This document shows, in pieces, positions 1-9,800 of a stretch of 52,864 bases of DNA. Both the position numbers and the translations under genes were made by a program. The notes beneath the pieces were generated by a model. That model worked only from the letters and a program-made list of their open reading frames with translations, had not been told where the DNA came from and did not search any database. This stretch comes from Candidatus Auribacter fodinae (lineage in GTDB: Bacteria > Auribacterota > Auribacteria > Auribacterales > Auribacteraceae). Position 1 is the first letter of the stretch. Each line of letters starts with the position of its first letter. The stretch covers positions 1-52,864 of the forward strand of contig QZJZ01000016.1 in NCBI GenBank assembly GCA_003599815.1. The letters run 5' to 3'.

Positions 1-1190
1 TATTCGACGATATCCGTTACCCTGCCGGCGCCAACTGTCCTGCCGCCTTCGCGGATAGCGAAACGAAGACCTTTTTCCATCGCGATCGGCGTTATCAATT
101 CTACGTCTATGCTTATATTATCCCCAGGCATCACCATCTCTACGCCTTCCGGCAAATACAGTGATCCCGTTACGTCTGTTGTCCTGAAATAAAACTGCGG
201 ACGGTACCCCGTAAAGAACGGCGTATGGCGGCCGCCTTCCTCTTTACTCAGAATATACACTTCGCCCTTGAACTTCTTGTGCGGCGTGATAGATCCCGGT
301 TTCGCCATAACCTGACCACGCTCGATCTCGTCTTTCCCGACACCGCGCAGCAACAGGCCGACGTTATCTCCAGCCTGGCCCTGATCCAGCTCTTTGCGAA
401 ACATTTCCACACCAGTCACCACCGACTTGCGCGTATCTGTTATACCAACGATTTCCACTTCCTCGCCTACCTTCACTACTCCGCGCTCCACACGGCCTGT
501 CGCCACTGTCCCACGGCCTGTGATCGAAAACACGTCTTCTACCGGCATCAAAAACGGCATATCTATATCGCGCTTCGGTGTCTCTATATATTGATCCACC
601 GCTTCGATCAGCTTGAAAATCGACTGCATTCCCACTTCAGAATCTTCACCTTCCAACGCCTTCAGCGCTGATCCACGCACCACCGGTATATCATCTCCCG
701 GAAATTCGTACTTCGACAACAGCTCACGAACTTCAAGCTCCACCAACTCCAACAGCTCTTCATCGTCAACCATATCTACCTTATTCAAAAACACCACGAT
801 CGCAGGCACGCCCACCTGACGCGCAAGCAGGATGTGCTCGCGGGTCTGAGGCATAGGTCCGTCAGCCGCACTCACCACCAGTATCGCTCCGTCCATCTGA
901 GCCGCACCAGTAATCATGTTCTTCACATAGTCCGCGTGACCAGGACAGTCAACATGAGCGTAATGACGCACCGGTGATTCATACTCAACGTGTGCTGTCG
1001 CTATCGTTATTCCACGTTCTCTCTCTTCCGGAGCATTGTCTATCGAATCAAACGACCTTACTGCCGCCAATCCTTTTGTCGCCAGCGTTTTCGTTATCGC
1101 CGCCGTCAACGTTGTCTTTCCATGATCAACGTGTCCGATCGTTCCAATGTTCACATGAGGTTTTGTCCTCGCAAATTTCTCTTTCGCCAT
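1..1190 (-). CDS. tuf: Translation elongation factor EF-Tu (stop codon cut by window edge)
   Basis: EF-Tu delivers aminoacyl-tRNA to the ribosome as a GTP complex in the cytoplasm. The reverse strand from 1190 encodes 396 residues beginning [20 protein letters not shown]. The G motifs are all present: GHVDHGKTT (G1), DCPGHADY (G3), NKVD (G4) and GSALKAL (G5). It ends ...GRVTDIVE at base 3, followed by TA at bases 2-1, so only the last base of the stop is missing and the length matches the family. The start is fixed by an AGGAGG ribosome binding site just upstream (about 1202-1207). Four tRNA genes precede it on the same strand, the same arrangement as tufB in E. coli, so it is probably co-transcribed with them from the promoter at 1836-1864. 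Confidence 0.98.
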   Translation of the reverse strand, partial: MAKEKFARTKPHVNIGTIGHVDHGKTTLTAAITKTLATKGLAAVRSFDSIDNAPEERERGITIATAHVEYESPVRHYAHVDCPGHADYVKNMITGAAQMDGAILVVSAADGPMPQTREHILLARQVGVPAIVVFLNKVDMVDDEELLELVELEVRELLSKYEFPGDDIPVVRGSALKALEGEDSEVGMQSIFKLIEAVDQYIETPKRDIDMPFLMPVEDVFSITGRGTVATGRVERGVVKVGEEVEIVGITDTRKSVVTGVEMFRKELDQGQAGDNVGLLLRGVGKDEIERGQVMAKPGSITPHKKFKGEVYILSKEEGGRHTPFFTGYRPQFYFRTTDVTGSLYLPEGVEMVMPGDNISIDVELITPIAMEKGLRFAIREGGRTVGAGRVTDIVE

Positions 1191-1286
1191 GTTGATTTTC
1201 CTCCTATGGTCGAAAATAACAATTGCAATTACTGCCCTATTGTCAAACTCAATAAATTCCTTAAAAAAAGCTGAAACATATTACAA

Positions 1287-1359
1287 AGCCCACGACCGGA
1301 ATCGAACCGGTGACCTCATGCTTACCATGCATGTGCTCTACCGACTGAGCTACGTGGGC
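1287..1359 (-). tRNA. tRNA-Thr(GGT)
   Basis: The acceptor stem GCCCACG pairs with CGTGGGC, and the D arm and T arm (GGTTCGATTCC) fold normally. The anticodon loop ATGGTAA gives anticodon GGT. The discriminator is T and CCA is not encoded. It lies 96 bases upstream of tuf, in the position of thrT in the E. coli tRNA-tufB operon. Confidence 0.97.
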
Positions 1360-1524
1360 CGAATAAACAGAAAAACACGAAAAAAATTAATTCTACCATT
1401 ATAGTTGAATTAACTTTTTACAGTCAATAAAAATATCCTTTTCCCGACACCGCATTACCACTGCAAAAGCGGCGAATAAGTACCTTAAAACCACTTTCCA
1501 TCGCCGCATCCACAAACAAAACGA

Positions 1525-1595
1525 AGCGAGCGATGGGAATCGAACCCACATGACTGGCTTGGAAGGCCAGGGCTCTACCATTGAGCTACGCTCGC
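1525..1595 (-). tRNA. tRNA-Gly(TCC)
   Basis: The acceptor GCGAGCG pairs with CGCTCGC with discriminator T. The anticodon stem CTGGC/GCCAG encloses loop CTTCCAA, anticodon TCC. The T loop is GGTTCGATTCC. CCA is not encoded. It corresponds by position to glyT of the E. coli operon. Confidence 0.97.
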
Positions 1596-1623
1596 TCAAA
1601 GATAATCAACATTATGTTAATGG

Positions 1624-1706
1624 TGGGGAGAGGAGGATTCGAACCTCCGAAGACATGAGTCGTCAGATTTACAGTCTGATGCATTTGGCCGCTTTGCTAT
1701 CTCCCC
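1624..1706 (-). tRNA. tRNA-Tyr(GTA)
   Basis: The acceptor GGGGAGA pairs with TCTCCCC with discriminator A. The anticodon loop carries GTA within CTGTAAA, and a long variable arm makes it a class II tRNA, as expected for bacterial tyrosine tRNA. CCA is not encoded. It corresponds by position to tyrU of the E. coli operon. Confidence 0.97.
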
Positions 1707-1726
1707 GCTATCCCACTGTCAATACA

Positions 1727-1799
1727 AGCTGGCGATGGGACTCGAACCCGCAACCTGCTGATTACAAATCAGCTGCTCTGCCAATTGAGCTACGCCAGC
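1727..1799 (-). tRNA. tRNA-Thr(TGT)
   Basis: The acceptor GCTGGCG pairs with CGCCAGC with discriminator T. The anticodon stem GCTGA/TCAGC encloses loop TTTGTAA, anticodon TGT. CCA is not encoded. It is the first gene of the tRNA-tuf unit and corresponds to thrU of E. coli. Confidence 0.97.
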
Positions 1800-1835
1800 A
1801 AAAAAGTCGCATTGGACTAATTTATGTAGGATGAA

Positions 1836-1864
1836 GTTATACAAAAATTCAATTTTTAAGTCAA
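1836..1864 (-). promoter_or_regulatory. Sigma70-type promoter of the tRNA-tuf operon
   Basis: On the reverse strand TTGACT (1864-1859) and TATAAC (1841-1836) are separated by 17 bases. This places the transcript start near 1829, about 30 bases ahead of tRNA-Thr(TGT). The spacer contains the AT-only palindrome AAAAATTGAATTTTT. Confidence 0.72.
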
Positions 1865-1903
1865 GCAAAAAAAACAAAGACTATACATTTTCTGAAACAA
1901 AGA

Positions 1904-3085
1904 TTAATCACCAGCGTATTTTGAACTCCAAAGGGTTTTCACTCGCTGGTATATTTTGCTTGCTTTACGGAGAAGGGTTTTCTTTTCAGGTATATCGTTT
2001 GCTATCATTAAAGGAATATTGACCGTAAGCTCTTCGCCCCATGAAAAAGAGACTGTCCCGGCGGGTTGTCCGGCAAACACCGGGGCTTCGAGTTCCTGCA
2101 CCACATCAAACGTGACGGACAGCGCGCCGCTTTTTTCACGCGGCAGAACGATGAATGCCGGATGAACAATAGTAACCTGCGCTGAGGGTTCAACACCGGC
2201 GGTAACAGTGACCGCCTTTCCTTCCGGCAATTCTTTTATTTCCCGCAGTACAAAATTCTCAAATCCGTAATCAAAGAGCCGTTCCGCGGCGCTGAAACGA
2301 GCCTGTTTGTTGTTCGCACCCATAATAATGCTGATGAGCGTCATATTCCCCTGCCGAGCTGTGGATACCACACAAAAACCCGAAGCGTTCACGAACCCTG
2401 TCTTCAACCCGAATACATCCTCGCGTTTCCACAACGATTTATTCGTACTGACCAGAAAGAACGCCCCGTCACGGATGGTACTTGTTTTCTGGCTGGTATA
2501 ATCAAAAAGTTCCGGTACATTATATATAACATACCGGGCAAGTAAACCAAGGTCATATGCGGTGGTATATTGTTTTCCAGCCTGGCCCGCGGCAGGAAGC
2601 CCGTGCGAATTAACGAAATGAGTCTCTTTCATACCGATAACCTTGGCCTTATCATTCATCATCTGAACAAAAGCTTCTTCGCTCCCCGCAACGAGTTCCG
2701 CAAGCGCATACGAAGCGTCATTGGCAGAAAATATCGCCGCTGATTTTATTAGTTCCTCAACAGTAAGATACTCATCCTCTTTTAAATAAATCTGCCTGCC
2801 GCCGATACGGCTTGCCCTTCTGGACACCTGAACCTTTGTGTCAAGTTCAAGGTTAGTTGCCTTTACGTACTCCATCACCAGAACCAGAGTCATTATTTTA
2901 ACAAGGCTCGCGGGAACCAGCCGTTCATCAGGGTTCTCGGAGTACAACACGGTTCCGGTTTCCGCTTCAAGAAGCAGTGCTGACTTAACATGAACAGGCA
3001 GGTCAACCTGTCCATAACTAAGAGAAGATGAAACCAGCGTAGCGCTTAATGCAGTAAGTAAGCATCTGAACAATAATTTGGACAT
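1904..3085 (-). CDS. dacA: D-alanyl-D-alanine carboxypeptidase (PBP5/6 family)
   Basis: A periplasmic serine peptidase of the S11 family that removes the terminal D-Ala from peptidoglycan pentapeptides. The 393-residue product starts with a signal peptide (residues 1-25, ending near SYGQ). It carries the three penicillin-binding motifs in order: SLVK at 60-63, SAN at 120-122 and KTG at 228-230. A C-terminal beta-rich domain (about 280-370) precedes a basic tail (KKTLLRKASKIYQRVKTLW) suited to an amphipathic membrane anchor, as in PBP5. A GGAG site precedes the ATG. The gene begins 24 bases after the permease gene, so it probably shares that operon. Confidence 0.95.
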   Translation of the reverse strand: MSKLLFRCLLTALSATLVSSSLSYGQVDLPVHVKSALLLEAETGTVLYSENPDERLVPASLVKIMTLVLVMEYVKATNLELDTKVQVSRRASRIGGRQIYLKEDEYLTVEELIKSAAIFSANDASYALAELVAGSEEAFVQMMNDKAKVIGMKETHFVNSHGLPAAGQAGKQYTTAYDLGLLARYVIYNVPELFDYTSQKTSTIRDGAFFLVSTNKSLWKREDVFGLKTGFVNASGFCVVSTARQGNMTLISIIMGANNKQARFSAAERLFDYGFENFVLREIKELPEGKAVTVTAGVEPSAQVTIVHPAFIVLPREKSGALSVTFDVVQELEAPVFAGQPAGTVSFSWGEELTVNIPLMIANDIPEKKTLLRKASKIYQRVKTLWSSKYAGD

Positions 3086-3109
3086 AATTAATTCTCCGGG
3101 ATGTATTCT

Positions 3110-3886
3110 TTAAACAATCAGCCGTTTCCGTATACGATAAATCGCACAGCTAACGGCCACTGGTATAAACAGCATCAGCCAGACCAGATCAATAATGCCA
3201 GACATATGAAACGAGCCCAGAATAAGTTCACGCATAAGATTGACGCAATGGGTTAGCGGTATAAAAAAAGACAATACCCGCAGTCCCTCCGGCAGTTGGT
3301 CGAGGGGAATAATAATGCCCGACAAAAAAAACATCGGCGTACAACAGCCGGTAATATAAAAATTAAAGTTGTTTATGTCTTTTACATATGACGTGACAAC
3401 CAAAGCCATAGAGCCGAAACTGACACCGGTCAGAAACCCCACAAATGGAGCTAAAAGCCCGAAGGGAGACTTTACCAGCCCGAACAGGGTAATGACAATC
3501 AGAACCGCGCTGGAAAAGAAAAAGCCTTTTGCTCCCGCCCAGAGAATTTCGCCGAGAAACGCGTCTTTGATTCCTATCGGCGTTGATAAAATAGCGTCAT
3601 AAATTTTTTCAAATTCCATGCGGATATAAGCGGCATACGTCAGTTCAAACGTTGACGTATACATAGCGGTGGACGCCAGAAGCCCCGGCGCGATGTACTG
3701 GCTGTACGGCACACCATTAATGGTATCAACATATTTGCCAAGCCCAAAGCCAATAGCCGCAAGAAACAGCAGAGGCTCGATAAACGGAGGAAAACCGTTC
3801 GCGAAAAGGTGTTTGGTGTAACATTTCTTATGCCGTAAAAAAACACTGAAGATGCGCCACGCGCATCCGGGCAACGCGGTTTTCAT
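3110..3886 (-). CDS. ABC-2 type transporter permease, NodJ-like
   Basis: The membrane half of an ABC-2 exporter, 258 residues with about six hydrophobic segments. The charged N-terminal part and stretches such as QYIAPGLLA and the region around residues 50-100 resemble NodJ, the permease that exports lipo-oligosaccharides in rhizobia. The ATG overlaps the stop of the ATPase gene by four bases (ATGA), so the two are translationally coupled. The substrate cannot be read from the sequence. Linkage to dacA and the Gram-negative setting suggest an envelope lipid or glycolipid, which is inference only. Confidence 0.87.
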   Translation of the reverse strand: MKTALPGCAWRIFSVFLRHKKCYTKHLFANGFPPFIEPLLFLAAIGFGLGKYVDTINGVPYSQYIAPGLLASTAMYTSTFELTYAAYIRMEFEKIYDAILSTPIGIKDAFLGEILWAGAKGFFFSSAVLIVITLFGLVKSPFGLLAPFVGFLTGVSFGSMALVVTSYVKDINNFNFYITGCCTPMFFLSGIIIPLDQLPEGLRVLSFFIPLTHCVNLMRELILGSFHMSGIIDLVWLMLFIPVAVSCAIYRIRKRLIV

Positions 3887-4803
3887 TCGTGTAACCCCCG
3901 TCCTGTCAGGCGCAGGAATAAATCTTCAAGGTTAGATGTCCGTATTATTCGCGTATCTATTTTTGTATCCGTTCGTATCTGGTTCAAAACCGGTTCTGAA
4001 TCAGCGTATACGAAACACCTGTTTCCATATATCTCGATATGGCAGGCATACTTTTCCGCCAGTTTCTCAGGACGAACCATACACCCGTTGAAACTGAATT
4101 CCATCACATAATTCGGCGTATGTTCCTGTACGAGCTGATGCGGATTGCCTTTCAGCAGAATTTTGCCTTCATGCATAATTACCAGCCGGTCACAGATTTG
4201 CGATGCTTCTTCCATATAATGTGTTGTCAACAGCATTGTTACGCCTGACAACTTCAGTTGTCGCAGTTTTTCCCAGATCAGATGCCTGACCTGCGGGTCG
4301 AGCCCGGTAGTCGGTTCATCCAGAATCAGTATGCGCGGTTTGTTCAGCAAAGCCCTGACCAGCGCCAGCCGGCGTTTCATACCGCCTGATAGTTCTTTGA
4401 TACGGGCGTTCCGTTTTTTATCAAGCGACATGAATTCCAACAATTCTTCTATCCGCTCTTTATACACCTTCCGAGGTATACCGAAAAAGCGGGAATACAC
4501 AACCAGATTCTCAGCGACTGTCAGTTCAGGGTCAAGATTGTTATCCTGAGGCACCACGCCGATCATGGATTTTATCGCCACAGGCTGGCGTTCAGGATCC
4601 ATTCCCATAATGGACAATTCTCCGCTGGAACGAGGGCTCAGGCAGTATATCATTTTCATGGTCGTGGTTTTACCGGCTCCGTTCGGGCCGAGAAATCCGA
4701 AACACTCAGAATCGAATATTGAGAAATCTATACCGTCTACAGCAGTGAAACTATTAAATTGTTTAGTCAGGCCGCAAGCCTCTATAACCGGAGTACGCGT
4801 CAT
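3883..4803 (-). CDS. ABC transporter ATP-binding protein, NodI-like
   Basis: The nucleotide-binding subunit (306 residues) that drives the ABC-2 permease encoded next to it. Visible motifs: Walker A GPNGAGKTTT (about residues 39-48), signature LSGGMKRR (about 138), Walker B ILILDEPTTGLDP and the switch histidine in TTHYMEEA. The C-terminal 70 residues after the ATPase core match the extension seen in NodI and DrrA-type proteins. Best fit is the NodI branch, but the family is broad and the cargo is unknown. It is the first gene of a probable operon with the permease and dacA and is divergent from the gene at 4919, with 115 bases between them. Confidence 0.9.
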   Translation of the reverse strand: MTRTPVIEACGLTKQFNSFTAVDGIDFSIFDSECFGFLGPNGAGKTTTMKMIYCLSPRSSGELSIMGMDPERQPVAIKSMIGVVPQDNNLDPELTVAENLVVYSRFFGIPRKVYKERIEELLEFMSLDKKRNARIKELSGGMKRRLALVRALLNKPRILILDEPTTGLDPQVRHLIWEKLRQLKLSGVTMLLTTHYMEEASQICDRLVIMHEGKILLKGNPHQLVQEHTPNYVMEFSFNGCMVRPEKLAEKYACHIEIYGNRCFVYADSEPVLNQIRTDTKIDTRIIRTSNLEDLFLRLTGRGLHE

Positions 4804-4824
4804 GCTTCAGCTCATTTGTTTTTA

Positions 4825-4853
4825 TTGTTCATGCAGATCAAAAACCGTATAAT
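4825..4853 (+). promoter_or_regulatory. Candidate promoter for the TIGR03790 gene
   Basis: TTGTTC (4825-4830) and a perfect TATAAT (4848-4853) are separated by 17 bases, giving a start near 4860 and a leader of about 60 bases before the ATG at 4919. Confidence 0.55.
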
Positions 4854-4918
4854 GCTACCTGAACATTAGTTTTTAGTAAAGACAAAACATCAGCCGAGCC
4901 CATACACTGGAGGTATTA

Positions 4919-6190
4919 ATGCAGACTCGCAGACACGGACACAGGAACAGAAAAAATTTCCTATCAAACACAATAGTTATACTTATAGTGTGTATCTGCA
5001 GGCTAGGGGCGGCGCTTGAGCCGGATCAGGTTCTTGTCGTCTACAACGGAGGTAATATGGAATCCGTTCGGCTGGCTGAATATTACCGTGACAAACGAGG
5101 TATTCCGCAAAAAAACATGTGTTATATCATGTGTCCCGCCAGCGAGGATATTCCCCGCGACATTTATGACGAGCGGTTAAAATCCCCCGTGGAGAAATAT
5201 CTTGAGGAAAACAACCTGAAAGATACCATCCTGTGCATTGTTCTTATGTACGGAATCCCCATGAAGATTTACCCTGCGGAACTCCGCCCGCTGGAAAAGG
5301 AGTACACCGAACTGACTCGATTAATCGCAGACAAACAGAAATTCTTAAATACAGAAGAAGAAATCCTCAAATTACAGCAGGAAGCTGATGCGCTGAAAGA
5401 AAAAATCAAAGGATTATATGATTCGCCGACAAAATCGTCCGTAGACTCGGAACTCACACTGATTTTCAGAGGAAGCTACCGCCTCGAACATCAAATGATG
5501 AACCCGTACTATTTCTTTCCAGACAAAAAGTTCAAGCCATTTTCCAGAGAATATCCGATGTATATGGTATCACGACTGGATGCCCCTGACGCTGATCTGG
5601 TTATACCGATGATTGACAAAGCTGTTTTCGCAGAACAAAACGGGCTGGAAGGAAACGCCTACTTTGACGCGCGCGGGTTTCAGGCAGACGCGTCATACGG
5701 ACAAATGGATGAATATATACGCACCAGCGCACAGATGACGGAACACGCCGGATTTAAAACCGTTCTGGACAACCAGCCTACTTTATTCCCTGAAGGAGCA
5801 TGCCCGGACACCGCCATCTACTGGGGATGGTACTCGTTACAGAATTATATAGACTCTTTCACTTTTAAACCGGGAGCGATCGGCGTGCATGTCGCTTCAA
5901 TAGAATGCAACACGCTCAAAGGCAACAAAAACATCTGGTGCCTTCAAATGATAAAAAAAGGGGTAACCGCTACAGCCGGGCCAGTCAGCGAACCATACCT
6001 GAACAGTTTTCCCAATCCCGTTGTATTCCTCGGCGCGTTGTTTGAAGGGTATTCTCTTGCAGAGGCATATTTTATCTCGTCGCCGTACCTGTCATGGAGA
6101 ATGGTGCTAATTGGAGACCCGTTATACACTCCGTACAAAAACCATAAACCGGGACGGATACAGGCGGAAGCATCCAACGACAGCAAGTAA
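4919..6190 (+). CDS. TIGR03790 family exported protein
   Basis: A 423-residue protein with a basic N-terminus and a hydrophobic signal segment (about residues 15-33), so probably exported. The body matches my recollection of the uncharacterised TIGR03790 family: LVVYN near the start of the mature protein, YRDKRGIP, YGIPMKI, a coiled-coil insert (about 125-170), and the ending SYLSWRMVLIGDPLY-like segment (SPYLSWRMVLIGDPLY). That last part resembles the end of gingipain-type peptidase folds, but I see no clear His/Cys dyad. The family is reported mainly from genomes encoding exosortase; none is visible here. A GGAGGT site lies just before the ATG. The stop codon abuts the stop of the opposing gene at 6191 with no base between. 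Confidence 0.82.
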   Translation: MQTRRHGHRNRKNFLSNTIVILIVCICRLGAALEPDQVLVVYNGGNMESVRLAEYYRDKRGIPQKNMCYIMCPASEDIPRDIYDERLKSPVEKYLEENNLKDTILCIVLMYGIPMKIYPAELRPLEKEYTELTRLIADKQKFLNTEEEILKLQQEADALKEKIKGLYDSPTKSSVDSELTLIFRGSYRLEHQMMNPYYFFPDKKFKPFSREYPMYMVSRLDAPDADLVIPMIDKAVFAEQNGLEGNAYFDARGFQADASYGQMDEYIRTSAQMTEHAGFKTVLDNQPTLFPEGACPDTAIYWGWYSLQNYIDSFTFKPGAIGVHVASIECNTLKGNKNIWCLQMIKKGVTATAGPVSEPYLNSFPNPVVFLGALFEGYSLAEAYFISSPYLSWRMVLIGDPLYTPYKNHKPGRIQAEASNDSK

Positions 6191-6751
6191 TCATTTTCCG
6201 GAAGAAGATGTATCTCGGGGCATTTCCTCAAACGGGTCTATATCATAATACTTTTTCATCAGAGCGACTATTTTCGCCTGTTTCCATTGTTTGATTTTCC
6301 ATCCGCGAAAAATAAACACAAAAAAGAAGTGATAAAACAGCCCTATTCCCCACCCCAAAAGAGGGTACACCACCCAGTAATTCACCGGCGGGTACAAATA
6401 ATCAAGAAACAAAAAAGTAGCGTTGCCAAGAATATACACTATCAAATGAATAAAAAACTGCGCTTTTCTTTCAAACCGTTCATGCTGCATAGGGTTTTTG
6501 CTGAATATATCCATAAAGATATATGCGTAACAGTAATGCCCGGACAAACCGATACCCCACGACAACAATGGTATCCAGAACCACCACACACCATTATAAT
6601 GTATAGCGTTTAAACCAATCAGCATCACATTAACTGTCAGGTACAACGATACATGAAACAGAAAAATCATTCTGTTCTGTATAATGCTTTTAGCATGATT
6701 GTAGTACTTCAATTTCTGGCGTAAAGCTGTGTCGGTATCAATCTGCGCCAT
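6191..6751 (-). CDS. Membrane protein with two 2TM domains
   Basis: A 186-residue protein with four predicted membrane helices arranged as two similar pairs. Each pair reads hydrophobic helix, short polar loop, then WGIGL, Tyr/His-rich helix: LLSWGIGLSGHY near residue 70 and LLGWGIGLFYHF near 145. This is the pattern of the 2TM domain (PF13239), often seen attached to LytTR or histidine-kinase proteins. Function is unknown. I start at 6751 because GGAGGTTAAT directly precedes that ATG; an in-frame ATG 12 bases earlier overlaps this ribosome site. It follows the giant gene by 72 bases on the same strand with no terminator visible between. Confidence 0.85.
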   Translation of the reverse strand: MAQIDTDTALRQKLKYYNHAKSIIQNRMIFLFHVSLYLTVNVMLIGLNAIHYNGVWWFWIPLLSWGIGLSGHYCYAYIFMDIFSKNPMQHERFERKAQFFIHLIVYILGNATFLFLDYLYPPVNYWVVYPLLGWGIGLFYHFFFVFIFRGWKIKQWKQAKIVALMKKYYDIDPFEEMPRDTSSSGK

Positions 6752-6823
6752 ATTAACCTCCATTTATTTGTCGAGGTATTGTAGCACATCTGTTGATTAA
6801 TGCCAACGAAATAGCGTGGATAA

Positions 6824-9800
6824 TCAAACTGAATTTTCGTAGACAGCAGAATTAATCACACGCACCGGAGCAGGCTTAATGACCGCTTGTATTCCGGGCA
6901 AAGCAAGTACAGGACGCCCTTCACGGGTAAGTTGGGCAAATGTATCTGCTGATGATGTCAGGAAAATCGTTTCTCCTTTCCCCACTGACATATTTGCGGA
7001 AACAATATCTATAATACCCTGATGATTCATTCCGCCGTCAGTGTCTTTAATGCCCGACGCCCTGATAATATCCGCGCCGACCGGCATAACGGCCTCTGCC
7101 GGAATCCCGCTGACGGCAAGGAGCTGGTCGAGGGTATCGGTATCAAGCGTATCGGAAACTATCGCAATCACAGGACGCGTATCAGCATACTTTTCGAGCA
7201 GTACGCTGACCCATACCAACGCGGCAGGGTCGGTGCCATCAAGATAAATGATATATGTGTCGTCCGCGCCTGACCGGAGCATTCGCTGTTCAACAGCGGA
7301 TCGGATTTCACGGTCAGATACCAGCGGGGCGTCCGTAAACGGTTTGTTGCTCGCTAAACGATATGTCTTATCAAAAACAATCATCGGCTCACGCCCCTGA
7401 ATGACATAATCCTGTATCATCCTAAACCGGACTGCGGTTTCACGTATTTTACGTACTACTTCAGTAAATTCCTTAAATATGGCATCTACATCGCCGAGTC
7501 CTTCAGTCATCAGTTCAAGATACGCCGAAGCGCCGGCTATGGGCGACCCGATAACGTCACTTTTAAACTGATCGAGAATATTGAGCATCTCGTACCTGCG
7601 GTACAGCGGTACAGATGAAATGTCAGGCATCACAATACCTCGATATTCGGAAGCCATATCCTTTATCAATGGAGTGATAGAGGCAAGGAAATTCTTCTTA
7701 TCTTCACTAGTAATCGAATCACGAGTCAAAAGCTCCTCATATCCCGCTAAAACAATATCCAGCCGTCCGGCAAACTGATTTTCCATAGTGGTATTAAATT
7801 GATGCACCAGTTCCGGCAGGAGCTGATTAAAATCACCGACAGGAATAACGGCATGGCGTTCAAGCACTCCATCAGGAGTATAATGCAGGAAATGGTTTTC
7901 GCCGCCCTGCTGGTACCCTGCGACAAACATGGATACCGCCATATTTTCGTCAGTCCGTGTCTCAAAATACACCTGATTGCCCAACTCCGACTGCATACCC
8001 CGGAGAGACTGCTGTACAAAATTTCTGCGCGCAGGGTCACCATTGATGGATGACAACAACTGGATAACACCGGACACGCCATACACTGATAACGCGGACT
8101 GGTACCCTTTCAGGAAAACAATAGAATTGAGTTCAAACAGTGTTTCCGCTATTTCCGGCAATCCTTTTTTATCTCCCAACAACGCGTTAACCAGTATTTG
8201 AGGCCCCATACCAGCAAACCGTTCCTGATAAGAACCGGACAAATCAGCCCATACAGATAACGCCCGTTTTAACCCCGCGACATTCGGATGAGTCAGTACA
8301 GCCGCAATCGCCGGATACGAATACCCCATTTTAAGCAGTTCGGCGCTCAGTTCGGGATCCAGAGAAACAGCGGACTCATTCATAACTTCATCAGACGATT
8401 TGCCTGAAAGGACAGCCTGAAGCCGCGGATAATGTTTTTTGTCCATAACAAAGTCGGTTACCGCTTTTACAGTTTCCACTCTGGAAAGAGTACCGCTTTG
8501 TTCCAGAATATCCGCGAACCCATCAAGGTCGACATGCTCCGACCGAAGCGCGGAAAGAATCCGGCCCTGCTTGCCTGAGTCATATTGAGAAAAACTTGCG
8601 ATGTCATGCATAAGCGCAAGGATTTCGCCGCCCGGCCCGTCATGCGGATCAAATTCATGCCGGATAACAAATTCGAGCAGGTCAGGATCACGAAACGCGT
8701 CAATATCAATAACGAGTTCCGTTTTTCCGTCAGCGCTGACAAGCTGACGGTCGCCCAGCCGCCAGTGTCCTTGCACAAGGCGCATCGATATGCCTTCTCC
8801 GCGCAGATCAGCGGACTTAATGTTCAGCGACCGCTGTGCTGACTGGATTGCCCGGATATACGTATCGAGCGCATCAGCCTCACCCTCGAGAACAGACTCT
8901 GCATCCGCCACCCAGTACCCTGCGGAGTCAAGACGAAATACCGCGATTGTCGTTAATTGCGATGCCTGTTCGGATCCTTTTCTGAACGGCGAGAAGTTCC
9001 TGTATTTATCAATAAGCAGTTCCTCTATTTTTGATTTCAGGTCATCGTTTAGCTCTTCCATCATAAGGGCCTTTTGATCCTGAGTCACCATGCCGACAGG
9101 AACTCCGCGCAGAAAAATAACCCGTTCTTCAAGGTCAGACTGGTCTGCAAGCACCACATCTATCCGCTCATAAGTAAAGCCCATCGCAACATCCGGCATG
9201 ACCTGCTGTAAAAAAGCCATATCCCGTGAACTCGCCATAGACACGGGCACTAGCCCTATTTCGTCAATAAAAGGTTCTCTGGAAAATAATTTTGTTTGTC
9301 CCAGCAAGGTATCCTCCTGTTCCTGTTTCAGCCATTCCGTATCAAGATGCGTAAATAACCGGTAGAACAGGTGATTAAAACTTTCACTCTGCAGAGGAGA
9401 TTTCATAAATTCATCGTCGATATCTTTACTTACGACGTACACATCGCGCATTTGCGCTGTGATGAGAAAAAAATTCTCCGGGCGTGATGCGGCAAGCGCG
9501 CTGACGAGTTCAGGCAGTACCGCGCGGGAAACGTGCACATCATACGAATATTGTTTTAGCACTGTTCCCCTTGCGATCATCGAACTTCTGATGGAGAAAA
9601 CCATATATTCAGGATCTAAAGAACTGTCCCGGATATCACCCTCAAACAACATACCGCTGACAGAATCAACCGGCCTCCACATCAGCGGAGTGCCTGCTCC
9701 CAGTTCAACACTGACAAATGCCGATAACTGAGGCAAGGCGGGGTCTTCATATACCTCTTCATCGGTATAGGAAGGATTAAACATCCTGACAAACGGGCTT

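Noticed and set aside
225-1274. Several plus-strand open frames across tuf
   Set aside because: They are antisense to tuf, which is unmistakable; their codon use follows from the tuf codons.
1909-1949. Inverted repeat ACCAGCG/CGCTGGT near the end of dacA
   Set aside because: It lies inside the coding region with a 27-base loop and no T-run, so it is not supported as a terminator.
8638-8660. HEFDPH string in the giant protein (residues 2657-2662) as a possible zinc protease motif
   Set aside because: Spacing is HExxxH, not HExxH, and no third ligand or helix context is clear.
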